Assembly: GCA_028281005.1 (NCBI GenBank) | Contig: JANQKS010000067.1 | Coordinates: forward strand, 1-64,000 | Source of the DNA: Pseudomonadales bacterium | GTDB lineage: Bacteria > Pseudomonadota > Gammaproteobacteria > Pseudomonadales > Azotimanducaceae | Direction: 5' to 3' | Length of the DNA stretch: 64,000 bases | Shown: positions 28,446 to 39,124 of the stretch, one piece after another | Layout: each line of letters starts with the position of its first letter | Numbering within the stretch: position 1 is the stretch's first letter | Program-made: the position numbers and the translations under genes | Notes under the pieces: generated by a model | Told to the model about the DNA's origin: nothing | What the model saw: the letters and a program-made list of their open reading frames with translations, nothing else | The model's database searches: none

Positions 28446-30416
28446 CTAATCCCAACGCGCCTCTTCTTCGCGCCGTACAAACTGCACCATCTGCTGGTCC
28501 GCGGCGAGCAACTGTCGAATGCGCCAGGGTGCACCGCTGTCATCCAGTTCCACCACACCGACACCGCTGCCGTTGAGCACTCTGCGCCCGTGGGCCGTGC
28601 CTTCCGGTTTACGCGGAATGACGCGCATTTTGCGGCGTCGCGTAAACCAATTCAGCGGCGAACGCGGCGAATACAACCAGCGGTTCAAGTGATCAAAATT
28701 GCGCAACAAACCATCGGGGAATTCATTCTTTAAGCCACTTGAGCATATTTGCCAGATATCCGGGCCACCGCGAATGCCGCGCAACTCCACATCGTAAACA
28801 AAGGAGTAATGCACATCCCCGGACAGCACCACAAAGTGTTGCGGGGTTTTGCGGTGGCGAAAAACATTGAGAATACCGCTGGCTGTGCCTCGATGCCCCA
28901 GCCAATACTCCGAATCGACCAAGAGCGGTTTGCCGAAAAACGAAAACAGTGCTTGTACGGTTTCTATCAATTTGACACCAAACACGGGAGCAGCGGACAC
29001 CAACAGCACCCGGTCTAATCCGCGCATGCCCCGCTGCAGGTCGGTCAAAGCTTCCCAATCCAACAGCCCGGACGGCTTGCGTGGCGAAGATTCCGAGCGC
29101 CAGCGCCGCGTGCGGGTATCGAGCACAATCAGCGGCGGATCCGATTCCCAGCGAAAGTCCCACTGCTCCAAGCCTAGCAGGTGTTCGATGTAATCATCGT
29201 GTTGTTCCGTACCGGGTTCGTCAAGCACGGTCTGTAGGCTGCGGGTAGTTTTGTCGTCTAACAGCTCCGGCCGATTACCCCACGCTTGATTCACCAAATA
29301 GGCGATCAGCGCGTTGCCAATCACACGCATGGAAAACGGGTGTTCGTATGCCGCCTCCTCCCATTCCCGATTCAGATTCCAATCGTCGGTGATGTCGTGG
29401 TCGTCAAAAATCATCGCGGTCGGAACGTGCGCCAACAGGCGCCGCACGTGGCCGAGGTTGCCGGCAAACTGCGCCAGCACCGCTCGTTCCGCGTCAAACT
29501 TTTGTTGCTGCTTGGCGGTGAGTCCAGGCGGCGCTTGTATATCGAGAGATTGCCAGGGCGCAGGTGACCACACCAACAAATACATGGCCAATACTTCACC
29601 CAAAGTGATGAGATGGTTGTCGGCGGTAACCGTGGTGAAGACCGGCTTACGCACCCCACTGAACATGACGTTTAACACACCTTGGCGCGTCTCTGTCTTG
29701 GGCAGCAGGCTAGAACGCCGATAATGGGTAGGTTCCTCATACAGCCTGTCCGCCTCGGTAATTTGGTCTATCTGCGAGGCATTTAGCTGCTCGGACGGCA
29801 AACCCAGCTGAGCCAGCAAGGCGTGAATGGCGCTTAACATAGGCCCAGCCACATCATCGGCGTATATCTGATCACCGCTCATGACCAACACCGACGGCCA
29901 TTCCGGTAAATCAGACACATCAGACTCATCGTAGTCAGCCAAGATTTTCTGCAGCAGCGCATCCGCCGCCACCAGCCCATCCGGGCCTTTAAAATGCGGC
30001 TTGCGGCAAGAACCATGCAGTACGCTGTGGGTATGCGTGGCAATACGAAAACGCGGTGTGTCCTCACCGTCATAACACAGATCCGGCGCCCAAGCGTGAT
30101 GATCGAGCCAGGGACCATCCGCTTGATCTAGCGGTTGCAGCTCAATGGTATAGCTGATCCATTCACCAACCGGCAGAGCTTCGTTGGGCCGTACGGTCAA
30201 CAAGTGATAGTGCAGATGCGCGCCCGCGCTGAGTAAACGTAGGCCAGGGTCCCCCGGCTGCAGTGTTAACACCTGTGCGGAGGCACCGGCTGCCTCAAAA
30301 CTCACCCGCACGCGACACACGGCGGAACACGCCAACCAGAAGTTCACCTCATGAGCTTGGGTACGGCGCAGGATTGGCCCCGCCAAGACCAGGCTAAGAT
30401 CTGAAGTCTGTTTCAA
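28446..30416 (-). CDS. PhoD-like alkaline phosphatase / metallophosphatase
   Basis: VMSGDQIYADD, MIFDDHDITDDWN, VVLSGDVHYS metal-ligand motifs; 656 aa. Confidence 0.88.
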   Translation of the reverse strand: MKQTSDLSLVLAGPILRRTQAHEVNFWLACSAVCRVRVSFEAAGASAQVLTLQPGDPGLRLLSAGAHLHYHLLTVRPNEALPVGEWISYTIELQPLDQADGPWLDHHAWAPDLCYDGEDTPRFRIATHTHSVLHGSCRKPHFKGPDGLVAADALLQKILADYDESDVSDLPEWPSVLVMSGDQIYADDVAGPMLSAIHALLAQLGLPSEQLNASQIDQITEADRLYEEPTHYRRSSLLPKTETRQGVLNVMFSGVRKPVFTTVTADNHLITLGEVLAMYLLVWSPAPWQSLDIQAPPGLTAKQQQKFDAERAVLAQFAGNLGHVRRLLAHVPTAMIFDDHDITDDWNLNREWEEAAYEHPFSMRVIGNALIAYLVNQAWGNRPELLDDKTTRSLQTVLDEPGTEQHDDYIEHLLGLEQWDFRWESDPPLIVLDTRTRRWRSESSPRKPSGLLDWEALTDLQRGMRGLDRVLLVSAAPVFGVKLIETVQALFSFFGKPLLVDSEYWLGHRGTASGILNVFRHRKTPQHFVVLSGDVHYSFVYDVELRGIRGGPDIWQICSSGLKNEFPDGLLRNFDHLNRWLYSPRSPLNWFTRRRKMRVIPRKPEGTAHGRRVLNGSGVGVVELDDSGAPWRIRQLLAADQQMVQFVRREEEARWD

Positions 30417-33400
30417 TCACTTACCCCAGGCGGCAGCTCGGTCACCCCATGTGCGTTTGCGCCATTGCAGCACTAACGACAAAACAGAGGGTACAAAGGT
30501 GAGCGTCACCACCGTGGAGAACAACAAGCCAAACAACACGATGGCGCCGAGCCCGCGATAAAGTTCAGTGCCGGAGCCTGGGAAAAACACCAAGGGTGCT
30601 AAGCCAAACACCGTTGTCACCATGGACATGGTGATAGGCCGAATACGGCTGCGCACCGCCTCAATCACCGCCTCCTCAACTGATTCTGCTGAGTTGCGCA
30701 AATTGCGCAGCGTACGCTCGACGATAAGAATAGGGTTATTCACCACGGTGCCGATCAGCACCAAAAAGCCAAGCATGGTGATCAGATCAAAAGGCTGCAC
30801 AATTGGCGGCAGACCGAGACTACCCAACAATCCGCCGAAGGCGTTTAGCAACCACAAGCCGACAATGCCACCGCTGACGCCTATGGGAATGGCGGTCATG
30901 ATCAAAAGCGGATACCCCCAGTGGGAAAATACGGCAACCATCAGCAGATAGGCAATGGCGATGGCCACGACAAAATTGCCGCTGAGCGCGTTGCGCGTGG
31001 TTTCCAGGCGGTCTGACGCACCGCTGATGTCCATCTGCACGCTGGCGGGTATTTCGCCGTTGGCTTTCATGCCATACACAATTTCAGTTCGGACCCGTTC
31101 GATAGCGGTTTCCAGCGCCACTTCCCGCGGCGGCACAATGCTGAGTGTCACCGTACGTTCACCGTCTACGCGACGAATGGTTTCCGTATTGACCGTATCA
31201 TCGACGCGCGCCACGGCGGCCAACGGCACCACATTGCCGGTGTCTGTATACAGGCTGACCGTATCGATATCGCGCGGGTGCACTATGCGCCCAGAAGCCG
31301 CGTAAAGGTACATGTCGATTTTTTCATCTTCCATGAAAAATTCATCGACAAAGGCGCCGTCGGAGTAAGCCCATACCGTATAGCCGAGGTCCGCAGGGTC
31401 CACGCCCAGCTCAGCTGCCCGCTCCCAATCCGGCCGTACTTCAAGCAGCGGTTGACCCATGGTCAGATTGGAGGGATCGGGGCGTACTTGCGGGCTGTCG
31501 AACAGCGAGCGAGCTTTTTGGAAAGCGTCAAAGCTGGCGGCAAACAAGGTGGGCAAATCAGGCGCGCTGATGTCGACATTGATGCTACGGGTACCGCCGG
31601 AATTGCCGGAAAAAATACTTCCCCGCGTGGCAAACGCCAGCAAGCCGGGCATCTCACCAATTTCATCCGACACCGCGCGGACCAAATCGTCGGCATGAGC
31701 GCGGTCCGTGGCTTCAACTAAATAGAACACCCGCCCTGTGCTGACAAAACTGACGTTACTTTTAATGGCGGGTATATCTGTCTTGCCGGTATTGAACTGC
31801 GCAGGATCCGCACCAAAATGCGGGCTAAACACCGTGTCTATCTCATGATAAACATCACGCATGGTGTCGATGTTGTATCCGGGTGGGGAGAACATCATGC
31901 CAAACACTTTGGCTTCTTCCCCTTCGGGCAGGTATTCCGCTGCCGGCGTTAGAAACAAAATAATGAACATCGAGGTGCCCAGCGCACCCCCTACCACCGC
32001 TAAGCGCCGCGACACACTCTGCAACAGCCACTGCACCGCGGCGACGATGGCGGCCTGCGCCGCCTGCCCGCGCCGCGCCAGCCAACCCGGTTCAGTGCTT
32101 TGGCCCGCCACCTTTAACAAACGCCCGGATGCAGTTGGCACAAGTAAAGTCGCCACCAACAGCGACATAATGATGGATGAGGCAATGGCGATGGCAATGT
32201 CTGAATACAACTGCCCTGCTTCGTCCTGAATAAACACGATAGGTAGGAACACAAAAACCGTAGTTAATGTCGACGCCAGCACTGCGGGCCAAACTTCGGT
32301 CACCCCGTCGAGGGCAGCCCGCAAACGGGCCTTCCCCATGGCCAGATGCCGATAGATGTTCTCCAGCACAACAATGTTGTTGTCCAGCGTCATCCCGATG
32401 GCGAAGGCTATTCCCGCTAACGAGATGACATTGATGGTACGCCCAGTGAGCAGCAGGCCCAGAAAGGCAGCAATAGTGCAAATGGGAATACCCAAGGCGC
32501 CGATCATGGTGGCCGAGCCCGAGCGCAAAAAGGCAAACATGGTGAGAGTCGCCAGCACCGCACCGATCAGCAGGTTGCGCCACACGACTTGCACTGCCTC
32601 AACCACATACACCACATCGTCGGAGGTCAGCCGTAGAACCAGGCCGCGTTCAGCCAAGATACCTTGATTGAGTTCCTCAATCGCTTGCAGTACGCCATCT
32701 TTCACTTCTACGACGTTAGCGCCTATTTCTTTGCGCAAGCGCATGCCTATCATCGCTTCGCTGCGGGTGAACGCATAGTTGCGGATCTCGGCGTAGCTGC
32801 TTTCCACTTCCGCCACGTCTTTTAGTCGGATCAACGCATCGCCGCGCCGGTCGATGACCAGCTGTTCAATGTCTTGTAGGGTTTCGAACCTACCCACCGT
32901 ACGCAGCAAATAGCGCCGCTTACCGGCGTTTACGTCACCGCCGGAAACATCGCGGTTGCGGGTACGAATCGCATCACGCACATCAGTTAAACGCAGGTTG
33001 CGTTCAGCCAGCTTGTTCGGATCCACCAGAATGCGAATCTGGCGTTCGGCGCCACCGGTTACGCCGACATTCGAAACTCCCGGTACTTGCTCCAGGCGGG
33101 TGCGCACATAGTCTTCGACAAAATCTTGCTGGTTGCGGATGTCCACCTGTGCCGTATTGTCAGGAAGAGGCTGTACGGCGAAGAACATAAAGGGGTTGTC
33201 AGACACTGAGTTGGTGCTGATGCGCGGTTCATCCACGTTTTCAGGGTAGTTTGGTACCTGGGACAAGGCGTTGTTCACCAAGATCAACACTTCGTTGATG
33301 TCCACCCCAAGCGGGAACTCCAACTCAATTTCAGCCTGGGAGGTACTGGCCCGCGACGTAATGCGCTCAAGACCGGGAATACGTCTTAAGTACTCCTCTT

Positions 33401-33593
33401 GCTCAATGATGATTTCCTTTTCGATATCTTGTGGGGTGGCGCCGGGCCACCGCGTCTCGACGGTAAGCACCCTGGCTTCGATGTCCGGAATCATCTGTAC
33501 CGGCACCTGGAACACCGCCAGCACACCCATCAGGCAGAGAATGAGGATACCCACAGTGATAACCACCGGCCGAGCGATGGCTCCGGCAAACAT
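30417..33593 (-). CDS. RND efflux transporter permease (AcrB/MexF type)
   Basis: 1058 aa, two-repeat RND architecture; PVQMIPDIEARVLTVETRWPGATPQDIEKEI; GMTLDNNIVVLENIYRHL. Confidence 0.95.
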   Translation of the reverse strand: MFAGAIARPVVITVGILILCLMGVLAVFQVPVQMIPDIEARVLTVETRWPGATPQDIEKEIIIEQEEYLRRIPGLERITSRASTSQAEIELEFPLGVDINEVLILVNNALSQVPNYPENVDEPRISTNSVSDNPFMFFAVQPLPDNTAQVDIRNQQDFVEDYVRTRLEQVPGVSNVGVTGGAERQIRILVDPNKLAERNLRLTDVRDAIRTRNRDVSGGDVNAGKRRYLLRTVGRFETLQDIEQLVIDRRGDALIRLKDVAEVESSYAEIRNYAFTRSEAMIGMRLRKEIGANVVEVKDGVLQAIEELNQGILAERGLVLRLTSDDVVYVVEAVQVVWRNLLIGAVLATLTMFAFLRSGSATMIGALGIPICTIAAFLGLLLTGRTINVISLAGIAFAIGMTLDNNIVVLENIYRHLAMGKARLRAALDGVTEVWPAVLASTLTTVFVFLPIVFIQDEAGQLYSDIAIAIASSIIMSLLVATLLVPTASGRLLKVAGQSTEPGWLARRGQAAQAAIVAAVQWLLQSVSRRLAVVGGALGTSMFIILFLTPAAEYLPEGEEAKVFGMMFSPPGYNIDTMRDVYHEIDTVFSPHFGADPAQFNTGKTDIPAIKSNVSFVSTGRVFYLVEATDRAHADDLVRAVSDEIGEMPGLLAFATRGSIFSGNSGGTRSINVDISAPDLPTLFAASFDAFQKARSLFDSPQVRPDPSNLTMGQPLLEVRPDWERAAELGVDPADLGYTVWAYSDGAFVDEFFMEDEKIDMYLYAASGRIVHPRDIDTVSLYTDTGNVVPLAAVARVDDTVNTETIRRVDGERTVTLSIVPPREVALETAIERVRTEIVYGMKANGEIPASVQMDISGASDRLETTRNALSGNFVVAIAIAYLLMVAVFSHWGYPLLIMTAIPIGVSGGIVGLWLLNAFGGLLGSLGLPPIVQPFDLITMLGFLVLIGTVVNNPILIVERTLRNLRNSAESVEEAVIEAVRSRIRPITMSMVTTVFGLAPLVFFPGSGTELYRGLGAIVLFGLLFSTVVTLTFVPSVLSLVLQWRKRTWGDRAAAWGK

Positions 33594-34729
33594 CAGTCCC
33601 CACCCACCATGTAGTCTTCGACCACGTACACCGCCTGCCCGGGCCGCAAGGATTCATTGCCACGCACCACAACACGGTCGCCGAGCTTAAGGTCAGCCTG
33701 CACAATCTCGGTATAGAAGGCATCACGCCGCCCCAATTCCACCGCCACCGATTGCACCGTGAGATCAGGTTCCCCGTCTTTCACCACCCACACCAGCACG
33801 CTGCCGTCGACCCTACGCACCAGCGCATCGTTTTGCACTGCCAATGCCAAACCTGCCTGGGACGCCAAGCCGAGCGCCACCCGGGCGGACATTCCCGGCA
33901 AAATCTGACCGTCGGAATTAGGCACTTCTAACCAAACAGGTATGGTGCGTGCGGCATTAACATCACGCGGAATAATGGCGCTCACATTGCTCTTCAGCTG
34001 CTTGCCCGGAAACGCCTCCAACCGCACACTGGCTTGTGTGCCGATGGTAATGGCGGAAATATTGGCCTGGGGCACCGCCACTTCAATGCGTACCGCCTGT
34101 GTGTCCACCAATTCCAACGCCGCGCTGCCGGTGTTTAACCACTGGCCCAGCTCTGCCATTTTGCGTGTTACCACTCCACCGAACGGTGCCGTCAGCAAAT
34201 GCCTCTCTAGATTTTCCTCTGCCGCGGCGAGTGCCGCCTGATTTTGGTCAACCACCGCTGCCGCCACCGCGGCGTTGGATTGCGCTGTTTCCAACGCGCT
34301 TTGCGGGATGTGCTCGTCCTTACGTAGGCGTTGCGCTTCAGCCAGGCGGCGCTCAGCTTCCACAAGCTCCGCTTGGGCCTGGGCCAACTGGGCTTGGCGG
34401 CGATCCACTTCGATGCGGGCAAGTTCATCATCCAGCTGCAGTAGTTTTTCGCCAGCTTGGGTGCGTGTGCCTTCGTCCACCCAAATGGCATCCACCACAC
34501 CACTCACTTGGGCGGACACCGCCGAGGTGCGCAGGGGCAATACAGAACCCACCAGCTGTACCGGCGCTTGCAACTCCACCTGAGTGACCTCCGACACCGC
34601 CACGGGTGTTTTTGCCGCGGCCAAAGAGGGTAGCAACACTAAAGCGCAGAACGAGCAGAGCGCGCGGCAAAAGACAAACCCGGCGGTCAGGCGCTCTAAC
34701 GGTCCTGACCAATGGGGGAGATATTTCAT
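33593..34729 (-). CDS. RND efflux periplasmic adaptor subunit
   Basis: Membrane fusion protein hairpin region (LLQLDDELARIEVDRRQAQLAQAQAEL) and LTAPFGGVVTRKMAELGQWLNTG; abuts the permease. Confidence 0.93.
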   Translation of the reverse strand: MKYLPHWSGPLERLTAGFVFCRALCSFCALVLLPSLAAAKTPVAVSEVTQVELQAPVQLVGSVLPLRTSAVSAQVSGVVDAIWVDEGTRTQAGEKLLQLDDELARIEVDRRQAQLAQAQAELVEAERRLAEAQRLRKDEHIPQSALETAQSNAAVAAAVVDQNQAALAAAEENLERHLLTAPFGGVVTRKMAELGQWLNTGSAALELVDTQAVRIEVAVPQANISAITIGTQASVRLEAFPGKQLKSNVSAIIPRDVNAARTIPVWLEVPNSDGQILPGMSARVALGLASQAGLALAVQNDALVRRVDGSVLVWVVKDGEPDLTVQSVAVELGRRDAFYTEIVQADLKLGDRVVVRGNESLRPGQAVYVVEDYMVGGD

Positions 34730-34953
34730 GGTGTCGGGGATTACAGCTAAAGAACGAGATTAACTGTAGTGACGCATCAAGTCATCTTTGCGGACGCGCC
34801 GGTCTAACAACGTCAGTAGTCCTTGTATAGAGCCAAGCAGTTGAATAACGAACGCCCACTGACGCCAAATGCCAAGTTTTTGTCGCGATGGGCGACAGAT
34901 CCGCTCAAGTACTTCCGATACATTGTGTCCAAATTGGCAAACGAGCTCGGAAA

Positions 34954-35493
34954 AAAATGGCGGCATGGGAGGCGTTAGACAGCATTCTTGAGGTAGGTAT
35001 CGCTATCGCTGGCTTTTCTGGCGTTGTCATCGCGTTCGGACGCAAAGAGTGGTCGTCGAGAGCCATGTTTTTACTACCGACGCTGCTGGACATCGCCTTC
35101 CTTACTGTTGTGCTTGCCTTTATCCCTCTAATTTTACTAACGACGTCCATCACCCAGCCCGTGGTTTGGCAAATCGCTTCGGCCGCCACCGCCACCTATG
35201 TTGCGGTGGTTATTCCCTATCGGACAGTGCGCATAAAGCAACTGTTTTTAGATCCCTCTCATCTGGGGCGGCGGCTGGGCCTGATAGTCAATATCTTGGT
35301 GTTTGGACTGTCGCTCATCAACGTGTTCTGGCTGCATACCAGTTGGCCGCATTTGACCTCACTGTTGCTGATGCTGTTACTAGCATTTGGGGTATTCAGC
35401 TTCCTGGTCACCGAACTGTGGACCAATTTAGCCAATGTTTCGGGCGGCGCAGTCAAACGGAGGCAGGATCAGGACAACTGGCTACGGCGATAA
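34954..35493 (+). CDS. Putative multi-pass membrane protein of unknown function
   Basis: Several hydrophobic segments (VGIAIAGFSGVVIAFG, LLDIAFLTVVLAFIPLILL, LTSLLLMLLLAFGVFSFLV). Start uncertain (34888 or 34954). Confidence 0.65.
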   Translation, partial: KMAAWEALDSILEVGIAIAGFSGVVIAFGRKEWSSRAMFLLPTLLDIAFLTVVLAFIPLILLTTSITQPVVWQIASAATATYVAVVIPYRTVRIKQLFLDPSHLGRRLGLIVNILVFGLSLINVFWLHTSWPHLTSLLLMLLLAFGVFSFLVTELWTNLANVSGGAVKRRQDQDNWLRR

Positions 35494-36542
35494 TCCGCTG
35501 GGGTGGAGCCGGTCCATCGCTTAAACGCCCGATAAAACGTGCTTGGCTCTGAGAACCCTAACAGGTAGGCGGCTTCGGTGATGGCGACATGGCGGTTGCG
35601 CAGATACTCCAGCGCTGCGCCGCGTCGCACCTCATCGAGCAGTGCGCCAAATGATTGCGATTCCTTTTCCAACTTACGTTGCACGGTGCGTGGCGACATG
35701 TGCAGTTTGTCCGCGACCCCCTCAAGGGTAGGCTGGCCATGCTGCAGTGCATACATAATTTCGCTCCGCACTTCGTCGACAAACGTCTCTACTTCAGGTA
35801 GTCCCCTCAATACCTGTTCCGCAACGCCTTCTAAATAGCTGCGCAGCTTCGGATCCGCATGCACCACAGGCAGTTCTAACAGCGAATCTGAGAAAATGAT
35901 GGCGGTTCTATCCGCGCCATTGCGAACCGGGGCACCAAAGAAGGACTGATACAGAGACGCATCCGTTTCTTCGCCTTGCAGAAACACTTGCGTTGGATTC
36001 CAACACTCTTGAGTGATGTGCCGGCCTTTGGCCAGCACGTATGCCAGATACCCTTCCAGTAGGCCGGGTAATGCGTGAACTGCCGCTTCCGGATACACGC
36101 AGCCTATCTCCACTTCGTTGCCACGGTAAGTCAACTCGTAAGGAATGCCTTCGAACCCAAGGCGGCGGTATCGCACCCAGCTTTCGTAGGCTTGCCCAAG
36201 CGTGGACGAATTGGCGAGCACATAACCCAGCAAAAAATGTTCCGAGATAGCCATTGCATCACCTATCCGGATCCCTGCCGTGGCACCACACTTTTCGTCT
36301 ACCCATTGCGCGTAGGCCATGACGTGTTCAAAGGGCACCCTGCCTTCTTCACCTTCCACAAGCTCTGGAGTCAGCAGCGTTTCCTGATAGAGGTCTGCAG
36401 TCGACAAGCCGAGTGTCGCCACGCTGTCAATCATGGCCTTAAACACTTCTGCGGCGACGCTTCGCGCAGGCGTCATCGTTCTTCCCCCTCGAACGCCGTT
36501 CGTTAGGACTCCTGTCGCATATTCCAATGGATGTGTCAGCAC
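35469..36542 (-). CDS. AraC family regulator with arabinose-binding-like N-terminal domain
   Basis: C-terminal HTH (TLEGVADKLHMSPRTVQRKLEKESQSFGALLDEVRRGAALEYLRNRHVAITEAAYLLGFSEPSTFYRAFKRWTGSTPADYR). A more likely start is near 36476. Confidence 0.9.
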   Translation of the reverse strand: MLTHPLEYATGVLTNGVRGGRTMTPARSVAAEVFKAMIDSVATLGLSTADLYQETLLTPELVEGEEGRVPFEHVMAYAQWVDEKCGATAGIRIGDAMAISEHFLLGYVLANSSTLGQAYESWVRYRRLGFEGIPYELTYRGNEVEIGCVYPEAAVHALPGLLEGYLAYVLAKGRHITQECWNPTQVFLQGEETDASLYQSFFGAPVRNGADRTAIIFSDSLLELPVVHADPKLRSYLEGVAEQVLRGLPEVETFVDEVRSEIMYALQHGQPTLEGVADKLHMSPRTVQRKLEKESQSFGALLDEVRRGAALEYLRNRHVAITEAAYLLGFSEPSTFYRAFKRWTGSTPADYRRSQLS

Positions 36543-36613
36543 AGGTCAATGCCTCACGTGCACGTCAACAGTAGATTAAGCGTCACACAAACGAGGTAAA
36601 GAGGAGAACCACA

Positions 36614-37153
36614 ATGAACCGCTTTCTTACAAAATCAGCGGCTGGAATTTTGCTAATGATCCTGGCATCGGGTTGTACCTCGATGGCCACTCAGTCGTCG
36701 CAAGACCCGAACGTCGACCTAACCCGTTACGCAACATTTAAGATCGAATCAAAATCTCAGCTGCCGCCGCACCTGTCTCGGCGTATTGAGGAAGCCTTAC
36801 AAGACCGGTTAACCGCAGCAGGGCTAAGCGTCAGCGAAAAACCCGAGTTACTTGTCAATTTCTACACCATCGTGCATGACGAGCTAAAGGTAACGGAGAC
36901 CTCCACGCCCACCCTGGTGAGGTTCCGTCGCGGCTACACTGTGTGGAACACATACGAAACGGATGTGCGGCAAATCACCGAAGGGACGTTGTTGATTGAC
37001 GCCATCGACACCGCAGCCAACAAACTGGTGTGGGAAAGCAGCGCGCATGGTTTAGTGGCGCGCGGTAATACCGAGCGCAATAGCAAGAAAATTGAGCAAG
37101 CGGTCGCGAAAATGTTCGCTACCTTCCCTTCTACGAGCGCGCAGGAGCAATAA
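36614..37153 (+). CDS. DUF4136-like lipoprotein
   Basis: Lipobox ILASGC; LTRYATFKIE..., RRIEEALQDRLTAAGLSVSEKPELLVNF, GTLLIDAIDTAANKLVWESSAHG. Confidence 0.82.
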   Translation: MNRFLTKSAAGILLMILASGCTSMATQSSQDPNVDLTRYATFKIESKSQLPPHLSRRIEEALQDRLTAAGLSVSEKPELLVNFYTIVHDELKVTETSTPTLVRFRRGYTVWNTYETDVRQITEGTLLIDAIDTAANKLVWESSAHGLVARGNTERNSKKIEQAVAKMFATFPSTSAQEQ

Positions 37154-37155
37154 CC

Positions 37156-37695
37156 ATGCGGACGCGTCTACTCTTTGTCATCACATCGGCGGCACTGCTA
37201 TCCGGCTGCGCCGCAGCCGCCATCAATAGCGGCACCTACGCGGTTAAAGCCACCAAACGCGGCGATCTGCGTCCGCTGGCTGACGCGGGTGATGCCCAAG
37301 CACAGTATGAGCTGGGAAAGTCCTGGTGCTGCATGGGGCCGGGATTTGATACGCAAACAGCCACGGAATGGTTGTGTCGCGCGGCTATGCAAGGGCATGA
37401 CTTGGCGCTTTATGAACTCGGACGTATTTACGATGGCGAAGTCTCCAGAACGCCAGCTCCGGGACAGAAGTTGTTACGCCTCGCCACCGCCAAACGCAGC
37501 CCCGCTCATGCCTTGGCGTTTTACGAACTGGCGGCACAACGGGGTAATCCTGACGCCGCCGAGAAACACCGAGCGCTGCAAAACCATGCAGCCGAAAGGG
37601 ACAAAACCCAAGCCGCCGCGGTCGCTGAACAATTCCATGTTTCTTGCACATATGAAGAGGTATTCAGTATTGCACACATGGAGGCAACGCAATGA
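37156..37695 (+). CDS. Sel1-repeat-like lipoprotein
   Basis: Lipobox LLSGC; repeats LADAGDAQAQYELGKSW, AAMQGHDLALYELGRIYDG, AFYELAAQRGNPDAAEKH. Confidence 0.75.
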   Translation: MRTRLLFVITSAALLSGCAAAAINSGTYAVKATKRGDLRPLADAGDAQAQYELGKSWCCMGPGFDTQTATEWLCRAAMQGHDLALYELGRIYDGEVSRTPAPGQKLLRLATAKRSPAHALAFYELAAQRGNPDAAEKHRALQNHAAERDKTQAAAVAEQFHVSCTYEEVFSIAHMEATQ

Positions 37696-38303
37696 CGGCC
37701 AAAGTCCATGTTCTGCTTCTCGTCGTCGGTCTGCTCGCTTCCAATTGTTCCAGTCCAGTGATTGCTGGTGAACACGCCGCTACCGCTACGACGATAACGC
37801 TAAAGTTTGCCGTCATGGCGCTGGTAACGGACCCTGCCAGCCGAGTGGCGCTGGAAGACGCGATTGTGACGCAGCTGCAGCAGGCGCAGTTCAAAGGTGC
37901 TGCAGTAAGCCATACGTACGTTCAATACACCGGTAGCGCCGTCAGTAGGAAGAGGCTTGTGCAGCAAATCGATCAGCTCGAATTGCACGGCGTGCTGGTT
38001 GTGCGGCCGCTGGCAGTTGGGTCTACAGCCAAGCCAATTGCCTTGGCTAGTCTGCCGGCCGCCACCGCAGACACCGTTGAAGCTTTTCTCGCGCAGGTTG
38101 AGGCAACAGCCGATTGGTCGGTAGCCGTGCAGGTAGGGGCATTTCTACTCTCTAGCGACGAGCCTCAATTGTTCTGGCGGGGTGTTGCCTGGATTGAACA
38201 GGACCACCAACGCCCTGTGGAGGCGTTGGCACAAGTGATCTCCGCACAGGCAGTAGCTGCTCGCCAACAGTTTCGCCAAGCCGCCCTAGATGACCACCAC
38301 TGA
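37692..38303 (+). CDS. Exported protein of unknown function
   Basis: Signal peptide; 203 aa; overlaps the upstream gene by 4 nt (ATGA). Confidence 0.6.
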   Translation: MTAKVHVLLLVVGLLASNCSSPVIAGEHAATATTITLKFAVMALVTDPASRVALEDAIVTQLQQAQFKGAAVSHTYVQYTGSAVSRKRLVQQIDQLELHGVLVVRPLAVGSTAKPIALASLPAATADTVEAFLAQVEATADWSVAVQVGAFLLSSDEPQLFWRGVAWIEQDHQRPVEALAQVISAQAVAARQQFRQAALDDHH

Positions 38304-38310
38304 GAGGAGA

Positions 38311-39099
38311 ATGCCAATGCGTAAACAGCAAATATTGGGTAGCGGGTTGCTAGTTCTGATGATGGCCATTGCCTTCCCTAATGTCTTGGCGGCGCCTGGC
38401 GACGCGATCAGAGACCGCGCGGGCGCTTTAGGTAAGCTAGACCGCGATTCAAGCCCGCGAAAGAACGGTGAACAGCATCGCAGGGCGTCTGAAGTGCAGG
38501 CCTTGCGTCGAGATAGCTTGCGCGAACGAGACAAAGTACGCAGACACAAGTCTCCACGGGCGCATCATCAAACTCACTACCATCACCACCGCGTGGGGGT
38601 GCGCGTGAACGTGCTCCCCCCGCGGCACGTCACGGTGCATGTTTCAGGTCAGCGTTACTACTATTATGGAGGTGTGTACTACCGGCCCTACGGTAGTACT
38701 TATGTGGTGGTCGCTGCGCCGGTTAACGCGCATGTCACGGTGCTACCTTTCGGATTTGTTTCTTTTGTCATCGGCCCCACGCGTTATTACTACATCAACC
38801 AAACTTATTATGTCTACGAACCTCAACATACACGCTACGTCGTCGTCGAGTCGCCACCGGGCGGCGAACAGGCAGCCACCGAGGCAGTTGCAAATACAGA
38901 GCGTGCCTTGTTGATTTATCCAAATCTCGACCAAGACCAAGTCACCCAAGACCAGGACCGGTATGAATGCCATATCTGGGCGATGCAGGAGTCCGGTTTT
39001 GACCCTACGCAGATGGAACCACAACCCGATGGCGAACGTGCACAATACCGCAGAGCCATCACAATGTGTTTGGAAGCCCGCGACTACAGCGTAGGCTAG
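38311..39099 (+). CDS. DUF6515-like exported protein (Tyr/Val-rich repeats)
   Basis: Repeated RYYYYGGVYYRPYGSTYVVVAAPVNAHVTVLPFGFVSFVIG / RYYYINQTYYVYE segments; start after GAGAGGAGA. Confidence 0.75.
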   Translation: MPMRKQQILGSGLLVLMMAIAFPNVLAAPGDAIRDRAGALGKLDRDSSPRKNGEQHRRASEVQALRRDSLRERDKVRRHKSPRAHHQTHYHHHRVGVRVNVLPPRHVTVHVSGQRYYYYGGVYYRPYGSTYVVVAAPVNAHVTVLPFGFVSFVIGPTRYYYINQTYYVYEPQHTRYVVVESPPGGEQAATEAVANTERALLIYPNLDQDQVTQDQDRYECHIWAMQESGFDPTQMEPQPDGERAQYRRAITMCLEARDYSVG

Positions 39100-39124
39100 A
39101 TACACCCAGCAACGGAGCGAACCC

